A stretch of 64,000 bases of DNA from a bacterium HR40 (GTDB lineage: Bacteria; Pseudomonadota; Alphaproteobacteria; Geminicoccales; Geminicoccaceae): contig BEIQ01000001.1 in the NCBI GenBank assembly GCA_002898275.1, positions 489,899-553,898 of the forward strand, written 5' to 3'. A program made the translations under genes and the position numbers. Shown here one piece after another: positions 26,273 through 35,599 of the stretch (position 1 is the first letter of the stretch; every line of letters begins with the position of its first letter). The notes under the pieces are model-generated. The model was not told the DNA's origin, did not search any database, and saw only the letters and a list, made by a program, of their open reading frames with translations.

Positions 26273-27570
26273 CGGCTGACGCTCCTCAGCTGCAGACCGC
26301 GGTCGCCGGCAAAGGGTAGGTGCGGCCTCCGTTCGGCGAGGCGCAGGAGCTCGTTCCACTTGGCGGTGCGCTCGCCGCGCGCCATGGCCCCGACCTTGAT
26401 CTGCGGGATTCCCCAGCCGACCGCGAGATGGCAGATGGTGACGTCCTCGCTCTCGCCGGAGCGAGCGGAGGCGATGCCGCCGAGGCCGGCCTCGCGCGCC
26501 GCCTGCCACGCCGCGAGCGTGCCGCTCAGGGTACCGCGCTGGTTGGGTTTGAGCAGCACGGTCGTGCACGCACCGCGGCGGGCCGCTGCCTGCACCCGCG
26601 CGGCGTCGGTGACGAGAAGATCGTCGCCGACGATTTGCACCGGCCGCGGCAGGGCGGCGCGCAGGCGAGCGAAGGCGGCGGGATCGTCCTCGGCGAAGGG
26701 ATCCTCGAGGGAGACGATGGGGTAGCGGGCGACCCATTGCAGCAAGAGTTCGGCCAGCCCGTCGGAGTCGAGCTCGCGGCCGTCGCAGGCGAGCCGGTAA
26801 CGGCCCTTCCGGCCCCACTCGGAGGCCGCGATGTCGAGGCAGATGGCGACATCCTCGCCGGGGACGAAGCCGGCAGCCTCGATCGCGCGCACCAGCAGCT
26901 CGAGCCCTTCCTCGTTGCGCCCGAAGGCTGGCCAGAAGCCGCCTTCGTCGGCCACGCCATAGAGCCGCCCGAGCTTCGCTAAAAGCTCGCCTGCGGCGTG
27001 GTAGACCGCGGCCGTCCGGTCGAGAGCTTCGGCGAGGTCGCCGGCATTGGGGCAGACCACGAGGAAGTCCTGGATGTCGACCCGCCGGCCGGCGTGCGCT
27101 CCACCACCGAAGATCTGGATCTCCGGCAGGGGCAGGAGCGGTTCCGTGCCTGCCAGAGTCGCCAACCACTGCCACAGCGGCATCCCGGCTGCCGCCGCGG
27201 CGGCATGAGCGACCGCCATCGACACCGCCACGGTCGCATTGCCGCCCAGGCGGGCGAGGTCGGGAGTGCCGTCGATTTCGAGCAGGCGGCGGTCGACGCC
27301 TTCCAGGAGCTCGGCGTCCATTCCGAGCAAGGCCTGGCGAATCGGGCCCTCGATCGACGCCACCGCATGCCTGACGTCGAGGCCGCTCAGGCGCGGGCCA
27401 CCGTCCCGCAGCTCGACGGCCTCGCCCGCACCGCGCGACGCTCCAGCCGGAGCGATGGCGCGACCCCTCGCTCCTCCCGCCAGCACCACTTCCGCTTCCA
27501 CCGTCGGTCGCGCGCGGCTGTCCCACACGCGGCGGCCGCGCACTTCGGCGATGATGGTCGATCGGATCAT
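26269..27570 (-). CDS. Enolase-family protein (divergent paralogue)
   Basis: This 433-residue protein has the complete enolase fold: N-terminal capping domain (RRVWDSRARPTVEAEV) and barrel domain. Catalytic positions retained are His159 (GGAHA), Glu209 (DEGG), Asp246, Glu289, Asp317, the base Lys341 (KPNQRGTLS) and Lys392 (QIKVGAMARGERTAKWN). Two changes stand out: the usual active-site His of the SHRSGE motif is Ala369 (SARSGES), and the loop Glu equivalent to yeast Glu168 is Asp168. It may use a 2-phosphoglycerate-like substrate with altered specificity rather than serve as the glycolytic enolase. The ATG at 27570 overlaps the kinase stop (ATGA), so the two are translationally coupled. Confidence 0.85.
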   Translation of the reverse strand: MIRSTIIAEVRGRRVWDSRARPTVEAEVVLAGGARGRAIAPAGASRGAGEAVELRDGGPRLSGLDVRHAVASIEGPIRQALLGMDAELLEGVDRRLLEIDGTPDLARLGGNATVAVSMAVAHAAAAAAGMPLWQWLATLAGTEPLLPLPEIQIFGGGAHAGRRVDIQDFLVVCPNAGDLAEALDRTAAVYHAAGELLAKLGRLYGVADEGGFWPAFGRNEEGLELLVRAIEAAGFVPGEDVAICLDIAASEWGRKGRYRLACDGRELDSDGLAELLLQWVARYPIVSLEDPFAEDDPAAFARLRAALPRPVQIVGDDLLVTDAARVQAAARRGACTTVLLKPNQRGTLSGTLAAWQAAREAGLGGIASARSGESEDVTICHLAVGWGIPQIKVGAMARGERTAKWNELLRLAERRPHLPFAGDRGLQLRSVSR

Positions 27571-28562
27571 GCGGAGATGGCCTCCCGCCATGCCCGGCGT
27601 ACGTCGGCGAGCCGCACCGGAGCTTCTGTCAAGAGCCGCCTGGCGACCCTGCGCACCAGCTCGCGGTCGGCCTCTTCGGTGATGTACTCGACCGGCGACT
27701 TGCCGTCGATGCGAGCGAGCAGCAGGGCCGGAAGCAGGGTCGCCGCCCGCTCTTCGAGGGCCCCCCGCGGCTCGAAGGTGACCCCAGCGAGATAGGCTTC
27801 GGCGAGAGCGTCGAAGGCGTCGAGAAGGCCGGGGATCGCTTCCCGGTTCCACAGGCATTTGAGGAGCAGGTGGTTGAGGCAGAAGGCGAGGTCGAAAGCG
27901 GGATCGCCATACCAGGCACATTCGGCATCGAGGAACACCGGACCCTCGGGTCCGATCACGATGTTCTTCGGGCTCACATCGCCGTGCACCAGTGCCCGGC
28001 GGACCGCGGCGGTGCGCTGGGCGAGCCGACGCAGGCGCGGCTCGAGGTCGGGGTGGACGCGACCGGTCGCGAGCAAGTAAGGCTCCAGGCGGATCGCTCG
28101 GAAGATGGTGTCGGTGGCGAACGCTGCGGCGAGGGCGGGATCGTGCGAGCTGGCGGCATGAAGGGCGACCAGCCGGTTTCCCACGGCCGCGGCATCGGCG
28201 CTCCGCACCCGACCGTCGCGCAGTTCCGCCTTCCACAGCCGGAAGTCCGCGGGATCGAGCCAGGCCATGACGAGCGCCGGTGCGATCGCGTCGGCGAAGA
28301 GGAGCTTCGGCACCGAGCGGGGATCGACGCGGGCAGCCTGTCGCATCCACGCCGCTTCATAGTGGCTGCGCTCGACCGGCGCCCGCCAGTCCGCCCTCAC
28401 CCGGAGCCGCGCCAACGCCCGTTTGACGCACACCGGGCCGGTGGCGAGGTCGACTCGCCAGATGTCCGACGACACGCCGCCGGTCAGCGGCTGCATGGGC
28501 GGTAGGTCGTCGAGCCCGATGAGGCCGGCGCGCCGGAGAACGGCAAGGATGTCCTGGCGCAT
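27567..28562 (-). CDS. APH/methylthioribose-kinase-like phosphotransferase
   Basis: This 331-residue small-molecule kinase has the protein-kinase-like APH fold. Visible are the N-terminal ATP-binding region (LTGGVSSDIWRVDLATGPVCVKRAL, with the conserved Lys), the catalytic loop LVHGDVSPKNIVIG (HGD plus Asn) and the metal-binding Asp in VFLDAECAWYGDPAFDLAFC. It resembles 5-methylthioribose kinase-like proteins, but the substrate is not certain. The ATG at 28562 follows a weak AGGG. Its stop overlaps the start of the enolase paralogue, implying a linked pathway in which the kinase product may feed the enolase-like enzyme. Confidence 0.8.
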   Translation of the reverse strand: MRQDILAVLRRAGLIGLDDLPPMQPLTGGVSSDIWRVDLATGPVCVKRALARLRVRADWRAPVERSHYEAAWMRQAARVDPRSVPKLLFADAIAPALVMAWLDPADFRLWKAELRDGRVRSADAAAVGNRLVALHAASSHDPALAAAFATDTIFRAIRLEPYLLATGRVHPDLEPRLRRLAQRTAAVRRALVHGDVSPKNIVIGPEGPVFLDAECAWYGDPAFDLAFCLNHLLLKCLWNREAIPGLLDAFDALAEAYLAGVTFEPRGALEERAATLLPALLLARIDGKSPVEYITEEADRELVRRVARRLLTEAPVRLADVRRAWREAISA

Positions 28563-28645
28563 GCACCCTGTTCTGGCCGGTGGCGGGGTCGGCCCGGACC
28601 GGCTAAGCTCCCGTACGCGACAGTCCTGCCTCGTCGGAGCCGTCC

Positions 28646-29593
28646 GTGCAACGCGTCCTGCTGCATTTCGACGCTTTTCCCGAGCTCGCGCCGCGGCTCG
28701 CGGCGCTCGCCGGCGAGGGGATCGCCGTCGAGGTGATCGCGCCGACCGAGGCCGACCGGCTCGCTGCCACGCTCCCCGAGGTCGATGTGCTCTGGCACGT
28801 CCTCGCACCGGTCACCCGTGCGATGATCGATGCCGCACCCCGGCTGCGGCTGATCCAGAAGATCGGAGTCGGGGTCAACACCATCGATCTCGCTGCCGCT
28901 CGCGCGCGGGGCATCGCTGTGTGCAACATGCCAGGCACCAACACGCCGGCGGTCGCCGAAATGACGCTCGCCCTCATCTTCGCCTGTCTGCGCAAACTCG
29001 CGTCCCTGGACCGGGCGATGCGCAGGGGCGAAGGCTTCGCGCTTCCGGTCGTGGCGCAGATCGCGCATGGCGAGCTGCACGGCCGAACTGTCGGATTTGT
29101 CGGTTTCGGTGCCGTGCCCCAGTACTTGGCGCCGGTGCTCGCCGCCCTCGGTGCTCGGGTGCGCTTCTGGAACCGTCGTCCCAAGGTCTCTCCTTGGGCC
29201 CGTCAGGTGCCGTGGGAGATCCTGCTCGCCGAAAGCGACATCCTCTCCCTCCATCTGCCGCTCGTGCCGGAGACCGAACGCCTGCTCGATGCCGCGGCGC
29301 TCGCGCGCCTCAAGCCCGGGGCTGTGCTCGTCAACACGGCGCGCGGCGGACTGGTGGACGAAGAGGCGCTGATTGCCGCGCTTCGCTCGCGGCAGATCGC
29401 CGCCGCCGGCCTCGATGTCTTCGCCCTCGAGCCGCCCGCGCCGCACCATCCGCTGTTCGCCCTCGACAATGTGGTGCTGACCCCCCACGTAGCCTGGCTC
29501 ACGCCCGAGACCTGGGACCGGTCGCTGGCGGTCGCGGTCGAGAACTGCCGTCGGCTCGCGGCCGGAGCCCCGCTTCTCCACCGCATCGTCTGA
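28646..29593 (+). CDS. D-isomer-specific 2-hydroxyacid dehydrogenase
   Basis: This 315-residue NAD(P)-dependent oxidoreductase has the catalytic triad Arg233 (NTARGGLVDEEAL), Glu262 (VFALEPP) and His281 (LTPHVAW). The Rossmann motif reads GFVGFGAVPQYLAPVLAALG; the strand after it ends in Asn-Arg-Arg (residues 176-178) instead of an acidic residue, suggesting NADPH preference. The start is GTG at 28646. It is divergent from the kinase-enolase pair across 83 bases, and is followed after 14 bases by a P-type ATPase gene. Possible substrates include hydroxypyruvate, glyoxylate or another 2-keto acid. Confidence 0.87.
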   Translation: MQRVLLHFDAFPELAPRLAALAGEGIAVEVIAPTEADRLAATLPEVDVLWHVLAPVTRAMIDAAPRLRLIQKIGVGVNTIDLAAARARGIAVCNMPGTNTPAVAEMTLALIFACLRKLASLDRAMRRGEGFALPVVAQIAHGELHGRTVGFVGFGAVPQYLAPVLAALGARVRFWNRRPKVSPWARQVPWEILLAESDILSLHLPLVPETERLLDAAALARLKPGAVLVNTARGGLVDEEALIAALRSRQIAAAGLDVFALEPPAPHHPLFALDNVVLTPHVAWLTPETWDRSLAVAVENCRRLAAGAPLLHRIV

Positions 29594-29607
29594 AAGGCGA
29601 CCCGGAA

Positions 29608-32394
29608 ATGGCGCACGTCGAAACCCGTCCGCCCGAGTTCTCGGGCGAAGAGAGGGCAGGTGCGAGCGCGTCCCTCGAGCGGCCCTGGCACGCGCTTGAG
29701 GTCGAAGAAATCCTCCGCCTCCTCGAGAGCGATCGGCGGGGCCTTTCCTCGAGCCAAGCGCGAGCGCGCCTTGCCCGCTTCGGCCCCAACCTCCTCCCCG
29801 AGCCGCCCCGTCCCTCGGCCCTGCGCCGGTTGCTGCGCCAGTTCCACAATATCTTGATCCACGTGCTGCTCGTTGCCGGCCTGATCACCCTTTTCCTCGG
29901 GCATCTCGTCGATGCGGCGGTGATCTTCGGTGTCGTGGTGATCAACGCTCTCATCGGCTTTCTCCAAGAGGGCCGGGCCGAGCGGGCGCTCGAGTCGATC
30001 CGCGGGCTTCTGGCCCCGCAGGCGATGGTGCTGCGCGATGGCCACCGGTTCCCCATCCCGGCCGCCGAACTGGTGCCCGGCGACATCGTGGTGGTGCAAT
30101 CGGGCGACCGCGTGCCGGCCGATCTCAGGCTGCTGCGCAGCAAGGCGCTGCAGGTGATGGAGGCCGTACTGACCGGCGAATCGCTGCCGGTCGAGAAGGA
30201 TCCGGCACCGGTGCCGGTGGACGCACCTCTGGCCGAGCGCAGTTCCATGCTGTTCTCGGGCACCCTCGTGGTCCGGGGTCAGGGACAGGGGGTGGTGGTG
30301 GCGACGGGTGCCCGGAGCGAGATCGGGCGGATCGGCCTCTTGGTCGAGACGGTGGAGCCACGGGTCACCCCGCTCATGCGGGAATTCGCCCGTTTCGCCC
30401 GGCTGCTCACCCTGTGGATCCTCGGCCTCGCCGCGGCGACGATGGGCTTTGGCGTCCTCGTGCACGGTTTCCCGGCGGACGAAATGTTCCTCGCCGCCGT
30501 GTCCATCGCCGTCGCCGCGATTCCCGAAGGTTTGCCGGCGATCATCACCATCATGCTGGCGATAGCGGTCGAGCGCATGGCACGGCGCAACGCCATCGTC
30601 CGTCGGCTGCCGGCAGTCGAGACACTCGGTGCGGTGAGCGTCATCTGTTCCGACAAGACCGGCACCTTCACCAAAAACGAGATGATGGTCGATGGGCTCG
30701 CTGTCGCGTCCGGCCTCTATGAGGTGACCGGCTCCGGCTACGAGCCCCACGGCGAGTTCCGCAAGAACGGCGAGAGCGTCGAGGCGGAGGACGATCCGCG
30801 GCTGGTCGGCCTTCTGCGCGCCGGCATCCTGTGCAATGACGCGAGTTTGGAGCTGCGCAACGGCAGCTGGCTGGCCCATGGCGATCCGATGGAGGCTGCC
30901 CTCCTCGTCCTCGCCGTGAAGGCGGGCTTCGACATCGAGTTCACGCGGCGCACCTGGCCGCGGGTCGACGAGATCCCGTTCGATTCGCGTTACCGTTTCA
31001 TGGCCACGCTGCACCACGATCACGAGGGTCACGGGGTCGTCTTCGTCAAGGGCGCGCCCGAGCGACTGCTGCACATGTGCGTGGCGGAGGAAGCTCCCGA
31101 TGGCGACTGGCGTCCGCTCGACCCCGACCTGTGGAACCGGCGCATGGAACAGCTCGCTAGCCGCGGCGGCCGGGTGCTCGCCCTCGCCGCCCGGCGGCTC
31201 GAGCCAGGACGGTCGAGCCTCCATTTCGCCGATGTCGAAAGCGGGCTCGTCCTGCTCGGTCTCGTGAGCCTGGTCGACCCGCCCCGTCCCGACGCCATTC
31301 TCGCCGTGGCCCGCTGCCGTGAGGCAGGAATCCGGGTCAAGATGGTTACCGGCGATCACGCGGTGACCGCCCGAGCGATCGCCGAGCGGCTCGGGCTCGA
31401 CAACACGACCGAAGTGCTGACCGGCGGCGATCTCGATCGCATGTCGGAGGATGAACTCGCGGTCAGGGCGGAGGAGGTGGATATCTTCGCTCGCACCGCG
31501 CCAGAACACAAGCTCCGGCTGGTGGGCGCGCTGCAGAAGCGCGGGCGGATCGTCGCCATGACCGGGGATGGGGTCAACGACGCGCCGGCGCTGCGCCAGG
31601 CAGACGTCGGCATCGCCATGGGCCGCAAGGGCTCGGACGCCGCCCGCGAAGCCGCTGAAATCGTGCTCGCCGACGACAATTTCGCCACCATCGCCCGGGC
31701 GGTGGAGGAAGGGCGTACCGTCTACGACAATCTGCGCAAGGTCATCCTCTTCGTCCTGCCGACCAACGCTGCCGAGGCCCTCGTCGCCATCACCGCGGTG
31801 GCCCTCGGCCTCGTGCTGCCGATGTCGCCGGTCCAGATCCTTTGGGTCAACATGATCACCGCCGTCACCCTGGCACTCGCCTTGGCCTTCGAGGAAGCGG
31901 AACCGGACGTCATGCGTCGCCCGCCGCGCGATCCGCGGGAGAGCCTGCTCTCGGGTGAGTTGCTCCTGCGGCTCGTCTATGTCTCGGCTGCAGCCCTCGC
32001 CGCCACCTTCGGTGTCTTCTACTGGCTCGACACGCAAGGGGCGCCGCTCGCCGAAGCCCGTACGGCGGCTGTGAATACCTTGGTGCTGGCAGAAACTTGG
32101 TATCTGTTCGGAACGCGCCGTTTCGCCGAACCGATGTTCGCCCGTTCCGCCCTTTCGGGGATCCGGCCAGCGCTGGTGGCGTCCGTTTCGGTGCTGCTCG
32201 CCCAGTTCGCCTTCACCCATTGGCACGCCATGCAGCTGCTGTTCCATACCGCTGACCTCGATGCTTTTACCTGGCTCGTCGTGGCGATTGCCGGCACTCT
32301 GCCGCTCGTCACCGTCGAGCTCGAGAAGCTCGTCCGCCGCTGGCAGCGGCGAAAGGCAGGGCGACAGGTCGCGGCCCCTCGCGGTGGTCCATGA
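29608..32394 (+). CDS. P2-type cation-transporting ATPase (Ca2+/Na+/Mg2+-like)
   Basis: This 928-residue membrane pump has an N-terminal cation-ATPase domain (HALEVEEILRLLESDRRGLSSSQA), actuator motif TGES, phosphorylation motif SDKTGTFTKNEMMV, the MTGDGVNDAPAL hinge and about ten membrane helices. Helix 4 has PEGLPAIITI and helix 6 has NMITAVTLALALAFEEAEPD, the arrangement of P2 pumps moving Ca2+ or monovalent/divalent cations rather than soft metals. There is no heavy-metal N-terminal domain or CPC motif. The ATG at 29608 fits the family start. The exact ion is not predictable. Confidence 0.9.
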   Translation: MAHVETRPPEFSGEERAGASASLERPWHALEVEEILRLLESDRRGLSSSQARARLARFGPNLLPEPPRPSALRRLLRQFHNILIHVLLVAGLITLFLGHLVDAAVIFGVVVINALIGFLQEGRAERALESIRGLLAPQAMVLRDGHRFPIPAAELVPGDIVVVQSGDRVPADLRLLRSKALQVMEAVLTGESLPVEKDPAPVPVDAPLAERSSMLFSGTLVVRGQGQGVVVATGARSEIGRIGLLVETVEPRVTPLMREFARFARLLTLWILGLAAATMGFGVLVHGFPADEMFLAAVSIAVAAIPEGLPAIITIMLAIAVERMARRNAIVRRLPAVETLGAVSVICSDKTGTFTKNEMMVDGLAVASGLYEVTGSGYEPHGEFRKNGESVEAEDDPRLVGLLRAGILCNDASLELRNGSWLAHGDPMEAALLVLAVKAGFDIEFTRRTWPRVDEIPFDSRYRFMATLHHDHEGHGVVFVKGAPERLLHMCVAEEAPDGDWRPLDPDLWNRRMEQLASRGGRVLALAARRLEPGRSSLHFADVESGLVLLGLVSLVDPPRPDAILAVARCREAGIRVKMVTGDHAVTARAIAERLGLDNTTEVLTGGDLDRMSEDELAVRAEEVDIFARTAPEHKLRLVGALQKRGRIVAMTGDGVNDAPALRQADVGIAMGRKGSDAAREAAEIVLADDNFATIARAVEEGRTVYDNLRKVILFVLPTNAAEALVAITAVALGLVLPMSPVQILWVNMITAVTLALALAFEEAEPDVMRRPPRDPRESLLSGELLLRLVYVSAAALAATFGVFYWLDTQGAPLAEARTAAVNTLVLAETWYLFGTRRFAEPMFARSALSGIRPALVASVSVLLAQFAFTHWHAMQLLFHTADLDAFTWLVVAIAGTLPLVTVELEKLVRRWQRRKAGRQVAAPRGGP

Positions 32395-32458
32395 TCTTCT
32401 GATAGAAGGATGGCGAGCGGCCGCCGGTGCGGCCGCCTCACCAGGGAGGAGTGCAACG

Positions 32459-32995
32459 ATGCTTCGGGCTGCCTGCAGCGTCGCGGTATGGGCGGTAGCG
32501 GCTTTTGGCCTTGCCGGTCCGGCAGCCGCGGCGAGCGTGACGGTCACCATGCACGCGATTACGGCCGAGGGAGTGGGGCCAGCGATCGGCACGGTCACCA
32601 TTGCCGACAGTCCCGAGGGGGCGCGGTTCACGACGGACGTGAGCGGCCTGCCTCCCGGTGCGCATGGATTCCATGTGCACGAGAATCCGAACTGCGGCCC
32701 TGGCCAGCGCGACGGTCAGAAGGTGGCTGGGCTCGCCGCGGGCGGCCACTGGGATCCCGAGCGCAGCGGTCGGCACGAGGGGCCACAAGGCACGGGGCAT
32801 CTCGGGGATCTACCCGTGTTGGAAGTGGCCGCCGACGGCACCGCGAAGCGCACGCTCGTCGCTCCCCGTCTGCGCGATGTCTCGGCCCTGCGTGGTCGTT
32901 CGCTCATGATCCACGCCGGGGGCGACAACTATGCCGACACACCCCAACCCTTGGGCGGCGGGGGAGCGCGTATCGCCTGCGGAGTCATCCAGTAA
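32459..32995 (+). CDS. sodC: Periplasmic Cu/Zn superoxide dismutase
   Basis: The 178-residue enzyme converts superoxide to H2O2 and O2 in the periplasm. A signal peptide ends near Ala25. Copper ligands His72, His74, His97 and His152, zinc ligands His97, His106, His114 and Asp117, and the conserved disulfide pair Cys79/Cys174 are all present. The ATG at 32459 has GGGAGGAG upstream. It lies 64 bases after the cation ATPase with its own strong terminator, so it may be a separate unit. Confidence 0.96.
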   Translation: MLRAACSVAVWAVAAFGLAGPAAAASVTVTMHAITAEGVGPAIGTVTIADSPEGARFTTDVSGLPPGAHGFHVHENPNCGPGQRDGQKVAGLAAGGHWDPERSGRHEGPQGTGHLGDLPVLEVAADGTAKRTLVAPRLRDVSALRGRSLMIHAGGDNYADTPQPLGGGGARIACGVIQ

Positions 32996-33008
32996 CGATT
33001 AGGTCGCG

Positions 33009-33047
33009 GGAGACGGCGGACGAGCCACCTCCGCCGTCTCCGCTTTT
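33009..33047 (+). terminator. Rho-independent terminator of sodC
   Basis: A perfect 12-base-pair stem (GGAGACGGCGGA at 33009-33020 and TCCGCCGTCTCC at 33030-33041) with a 9-base loop is followed by GCTTTT. It ends exactly where the convergent DUF442 gene ends, so it may serve both. Confidence 0.8.
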
Positions 33048-33502
33048 CAGGCCACCGGCGCGCTGTCTCGGAAAGCGGCGTGAATGGCCTCGAGTGCGGG
33101 CCAAAGGGCGGTGAGATCGTAGCCGGCTTGCCACGCCTGCTCGACGATGCGGGCGGGCTCGAGACGGCGTGCCATCATGAGCGCCCAGAGGTGGCAGGAG
33201 CGACTGCCCGAGCGGCAGAAGGCCAGCCAGGGTCCGGGGTTCGTTGCCAGCGCCTCGTTCATGGCGGCCACCTGGTCGGGAAAGATCGCACCCGAGACCA
33301 CCGGCACATGCACGAGGATGAGCCCGGCGGCGCGCGCTGCCGCTTCGAGCTCTTCGTGCCGCGGTTGGCCGGCCGCCTCGCCGTCCGGACGGTTATTGAC
33401 GACCGTGCGGATCCCGAGCGCTGCGATGTCCGCGAAATCCGAAGGCTCGAGCTGCGGCGCCACCCAGAAGTCCTCCGTCAGCCGACGGTATTTGTGCTGC
33501 AC
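33047..33502 (-). CDS. DUF442 / TIGR01244-type phosphatase-like protein
   Basis: This 151-residue protein resembles the beta-lactamase-hydrolase-associated phosphatase-like family. It contains a cysteine P-loop CRSGSRS (Cys96 to Arg101, the C-x-x-G-x-x-R pattern near the dual-specificity phosphatase type) and the family N-terminus RRLTEDFWVAPQLEPSDFADIAALGIRTVVNNRPDGEA. The GTG at 33502, with GGGAGG five bases before, is chosen; an upstream GTG at 33529 adds nine residues. In other bacteria the family sits near sulfide oxidation genes, so a role in sulfur transfer is possible but not shown here. Confidence 0.78.
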   Translation of the reverse strand: MQHKYRRLTEDFWVAPQLEPSDFADIAALGIRTVVNNRPDGEAAGQPRHEELEAAARAAGLILVHVPVVSGAIFPDQVAAMNEALATNPGPWLAFCRSGSRSCHLWALMMARRLEPARIVEQAWQAGYDLTALWPALEAIHAAFRDSAPVA

Positions 33503-33580
33503 CTCGTCCTCCCGGCTCAGCGTCTGCACTGGGATATGGAATCGCCCTAGCGTGGAAGGCCGCTCCGGGCAAGCGAGGAG

Positions 33581-35599
33581 TCAACTGCCGTGACGGCGCC
33601 GGCGCCGCTCGCGTACTCCGCTGTCCGCAGCCGCTCGACGTTCGGGGAGTGGCACTCTCAGGGCGAGATTGGGGTAGGGCGCGTGGCGATGCGGGATCGC
33701 CATGGCTGCGACGAAGTGCTCCTGGAAACGCGGCTCGATGGCGGTCTCGATCTTCTCGATCCGTTCCACCACTTCTTCGATCTCCCGTCGTGCCGCTCGG
33801 TTGAGCAGGGCGATGCGGGCGCCGGTCCCAGCGGCGTTGCCGGCGGCACGCACCCGCTCGAGGGGGCAGTCTGGGATCATGCCGAGTACCATGGCATAGA
33901 GCGGGTCGATGTGGCTGCCGAAGGCGCCGGCGAGGGCGATGCGCTCTACCCTCTCGATCCCGAGTCGGTCCATGAGCAGCCGGGCTCCGGCGTAGAGTGC
34001 GGCCTTGGCGAGCTGGATCGCCCGCACGTCGTTCTGGGTGATGCGGATCTCGCGCTCGCCGCGGTGGAGCACATAGGCGAAGGTGCGGCCCTCGGCCACG
34101 ATCCGATCGCTGCGGGCGGCGCACTCGCCGCGGATGGTGCCGTCGGCATCGAGAATGCCGGAAAGATACATCTCGGCGATCGCCTCGACGATTCCGGAGC
34201 CGCAGATGCCGGTCACGCCAAGTCTGTCCGCCGCTTCCGCGAAGCCAGGTTGGTCCGACCACAGTTCGCAGCCGATGATCCGGAAGCGGGGTTCGAGGGT
34301 GGTGCGGTCGATGCGCACACGCTCGATGGCTCCCGGCGCCGCGCGTTGGCCGCAGGAGATCTGCGCGCCCTCGAACGCGGGACCGGTGGGCGAGGAGCAG
34401 GCCAACAGGCGATGGCGATTGCCGAGTACGATCTCGGCGTTGGTGCCGACGTCGACGAGCAGGGTCACTTCGTCCGAGAGATGGGGGGCTTCCGACAGCA
34501 CCACGGCCGCGCAGTCGGCGCCGACATGGCCGGCAATGCAGGGAAGGACGTAGACTCGTGCCCCCTCGGCGACGCGGGCGAGACCGAGTTCGCGCGCTTC
34601 GAGCTCGAGGGCGCTGTCGACGGCGAGCGGAAAGGGCGCACTGCCAAGCGGCACCGGGTCGAGGCCGAGCAGCAGATGATGCATCACGGGATTGCCGACG
34701 AACACGAGTTCGAGGATGTCGTCGGGATCCACCGCCGCCTCCGCGGCGAGCTCGTCCAGCATGGCATCGACCGCCTCGCGCACCGCCCGGGTCATTTCCG
34801 CCGCTCCGCCCGGATGGAGCATCGCGTAGGAAACCCGGCTCATGAGATCTTCGCCGAAACGGATCTGGGGATTCATCCGTCCGGCCGAGGCGAGCACCTC
34901 GCCGGTGCCGAGATCGCAGAGGTGGGCGGCGATGGTGGTCGAGCCGACATCCACCGCCACCCCCAGGGCGCGATCGTGGAAGCCTGGACGCAGGGCGATG
35001 ATCTGCCGGCCGTCGTGCACGGCCACGGTGAGGGTGGAGTCACCCGCCCGCAGCGCCGGCTGCAGCCGCCTCAAAGGAGCGAGATCGATCGCCGGGCGCG
35101 ACAATCCCCACTGGCTCTCGAGCGCTTCGCCGAGCCGCTCGAAGTCGCCGCGCTGGCGGTGCATGTCGGGCTTCTCGACTTCGACATAGTAGAGCCGCAG
35201 GACCGGGTCAATGGCGATCGGCCGCGCGTCCGCCTGCTTGCGCACCACCTGGCGGTGCACTTGGCTTTCGGGCGGCACATCGATCACCACATCGCCGAGG
35301 ATCCGGGCTTGGCACGACAATCGTCGGCCGGGTGGGAGACCGCGGCGTTCGGCATAGCGTTCCTCGGCGGCGGACGGCGCGCTCACATGCTCCATTCGGC
35401 TGTCGATGCCGTGTTTGGCGAACTGGCCGCAGGCGATCTCGACCTGGCAGCGGCCGCAGATGGCGCGTCCGCCGCACACGCTGTCGATGTCGACACCGAG
35501 CTGACGCGCTGCCGCGAGCAGCGGCGTGCCGACGGGAAACCGCCCCCGTTGCCCCGAGGGCTGGAACACCACCAGGGGTTGTCGTCGGTCCTCAGCCAC
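33581..35599 (-). CDS. Corrinoid protein reductive activator (ferredoxin plus ASKHA/DUF4445)
   Basis: This 672-residue protein belongs to the RACo/RamA-like activators that reduce Co(II)- to Co(I)-corrinoid proteins. The N-terminal [2Fe-2S] domain has Cys42, Cys48, Cys51 and Cys96 in plant-ferredoxin spacing. The large C-terminal part is an ASKHA ATPase-like DUF4445 domain, with two phosphate-binding Gly/Thr loops (VAVDVGSTTIAAHL and LLVDVGTNAEIVLG) and AGAFGSHID near the end. The GTG at 35599 overlaps the methyltransferase stop by eight bases; a GTG at 35626 is an alternative. It is the last gene of the five-gene corrinoid operon. Confidence 0.88.
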   Translation of the reverse strand: MAEDRRQPLVVFQPSGQRGRFPVGTPLLAAARQLGVDIDSVCGGRAICGRCQVEIACGQFAKHGIDSRMEHVSAPSAAEERYAERRGLPPGRRLSCQARILGDVVIDVPPESQVHRQVVRKQADARPIAIDPVLRLYYVEVEKPDMHRQRGDFERLGEALESQWGLSRPAIDLAPLRRLQPALRAGDSTLTVAVHDGRQIIALRPGFHDRALGVAVDVGSTTIAAHLCDLGTGEVLASAGRMNPQIRFGEDLMSRVSYAMLHPGGAAEMTRAVREAVDAMLDELAAEAAVDPDDILELVFVGNPVMHHLLLGLDPVPLGSAPFPLAVDSALELEARELGLARVAEGARVYVLPCIAGHVGADCAAVVLSEAPHLSDEVTLLVDVGTNAEIVLGNRHRLLACSSPTGPAFEGAQISCGQRAAPGAIERVRIDRTTLEPRFRIIGCELWSDQPGFAEAADRLGVTGICGSGIVEAIAEMYLSGILDADGTIRGECAARSDRIVAEGRTFAYVLHRGEREIRITQNDVRAIQLAKAALYAGARLLMDRLGIERVERIALAGAFGSHIDPLYAMVLGMIPDCPLERVRAAGNAAGTGARIALLNRAARREIEEVVERIEKIETAIEPRFQEHFVAAMAIPHRHAPYPNLALRVPLPERRAAADSGVRERRRRRHGS

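Noticed and set aside
26051-27526. 491-codon minus-strand frame overlapping the enolase paralogue
   Set aside because: It is in another frame of the same strand as the enolase-like gene, with low-complexity Arg/Gly content; the enolase frame has the catalytic motifs.
29203-32631. 1142-codon open frame on the minus strand
   Set aside because: It is antisense to the hydroxyacid dehydrogenase and the P-type ATPase; its composition (His/Asp/Arg/Glu-rich) is that of a high-GC shadow frame and no family is recognisable.
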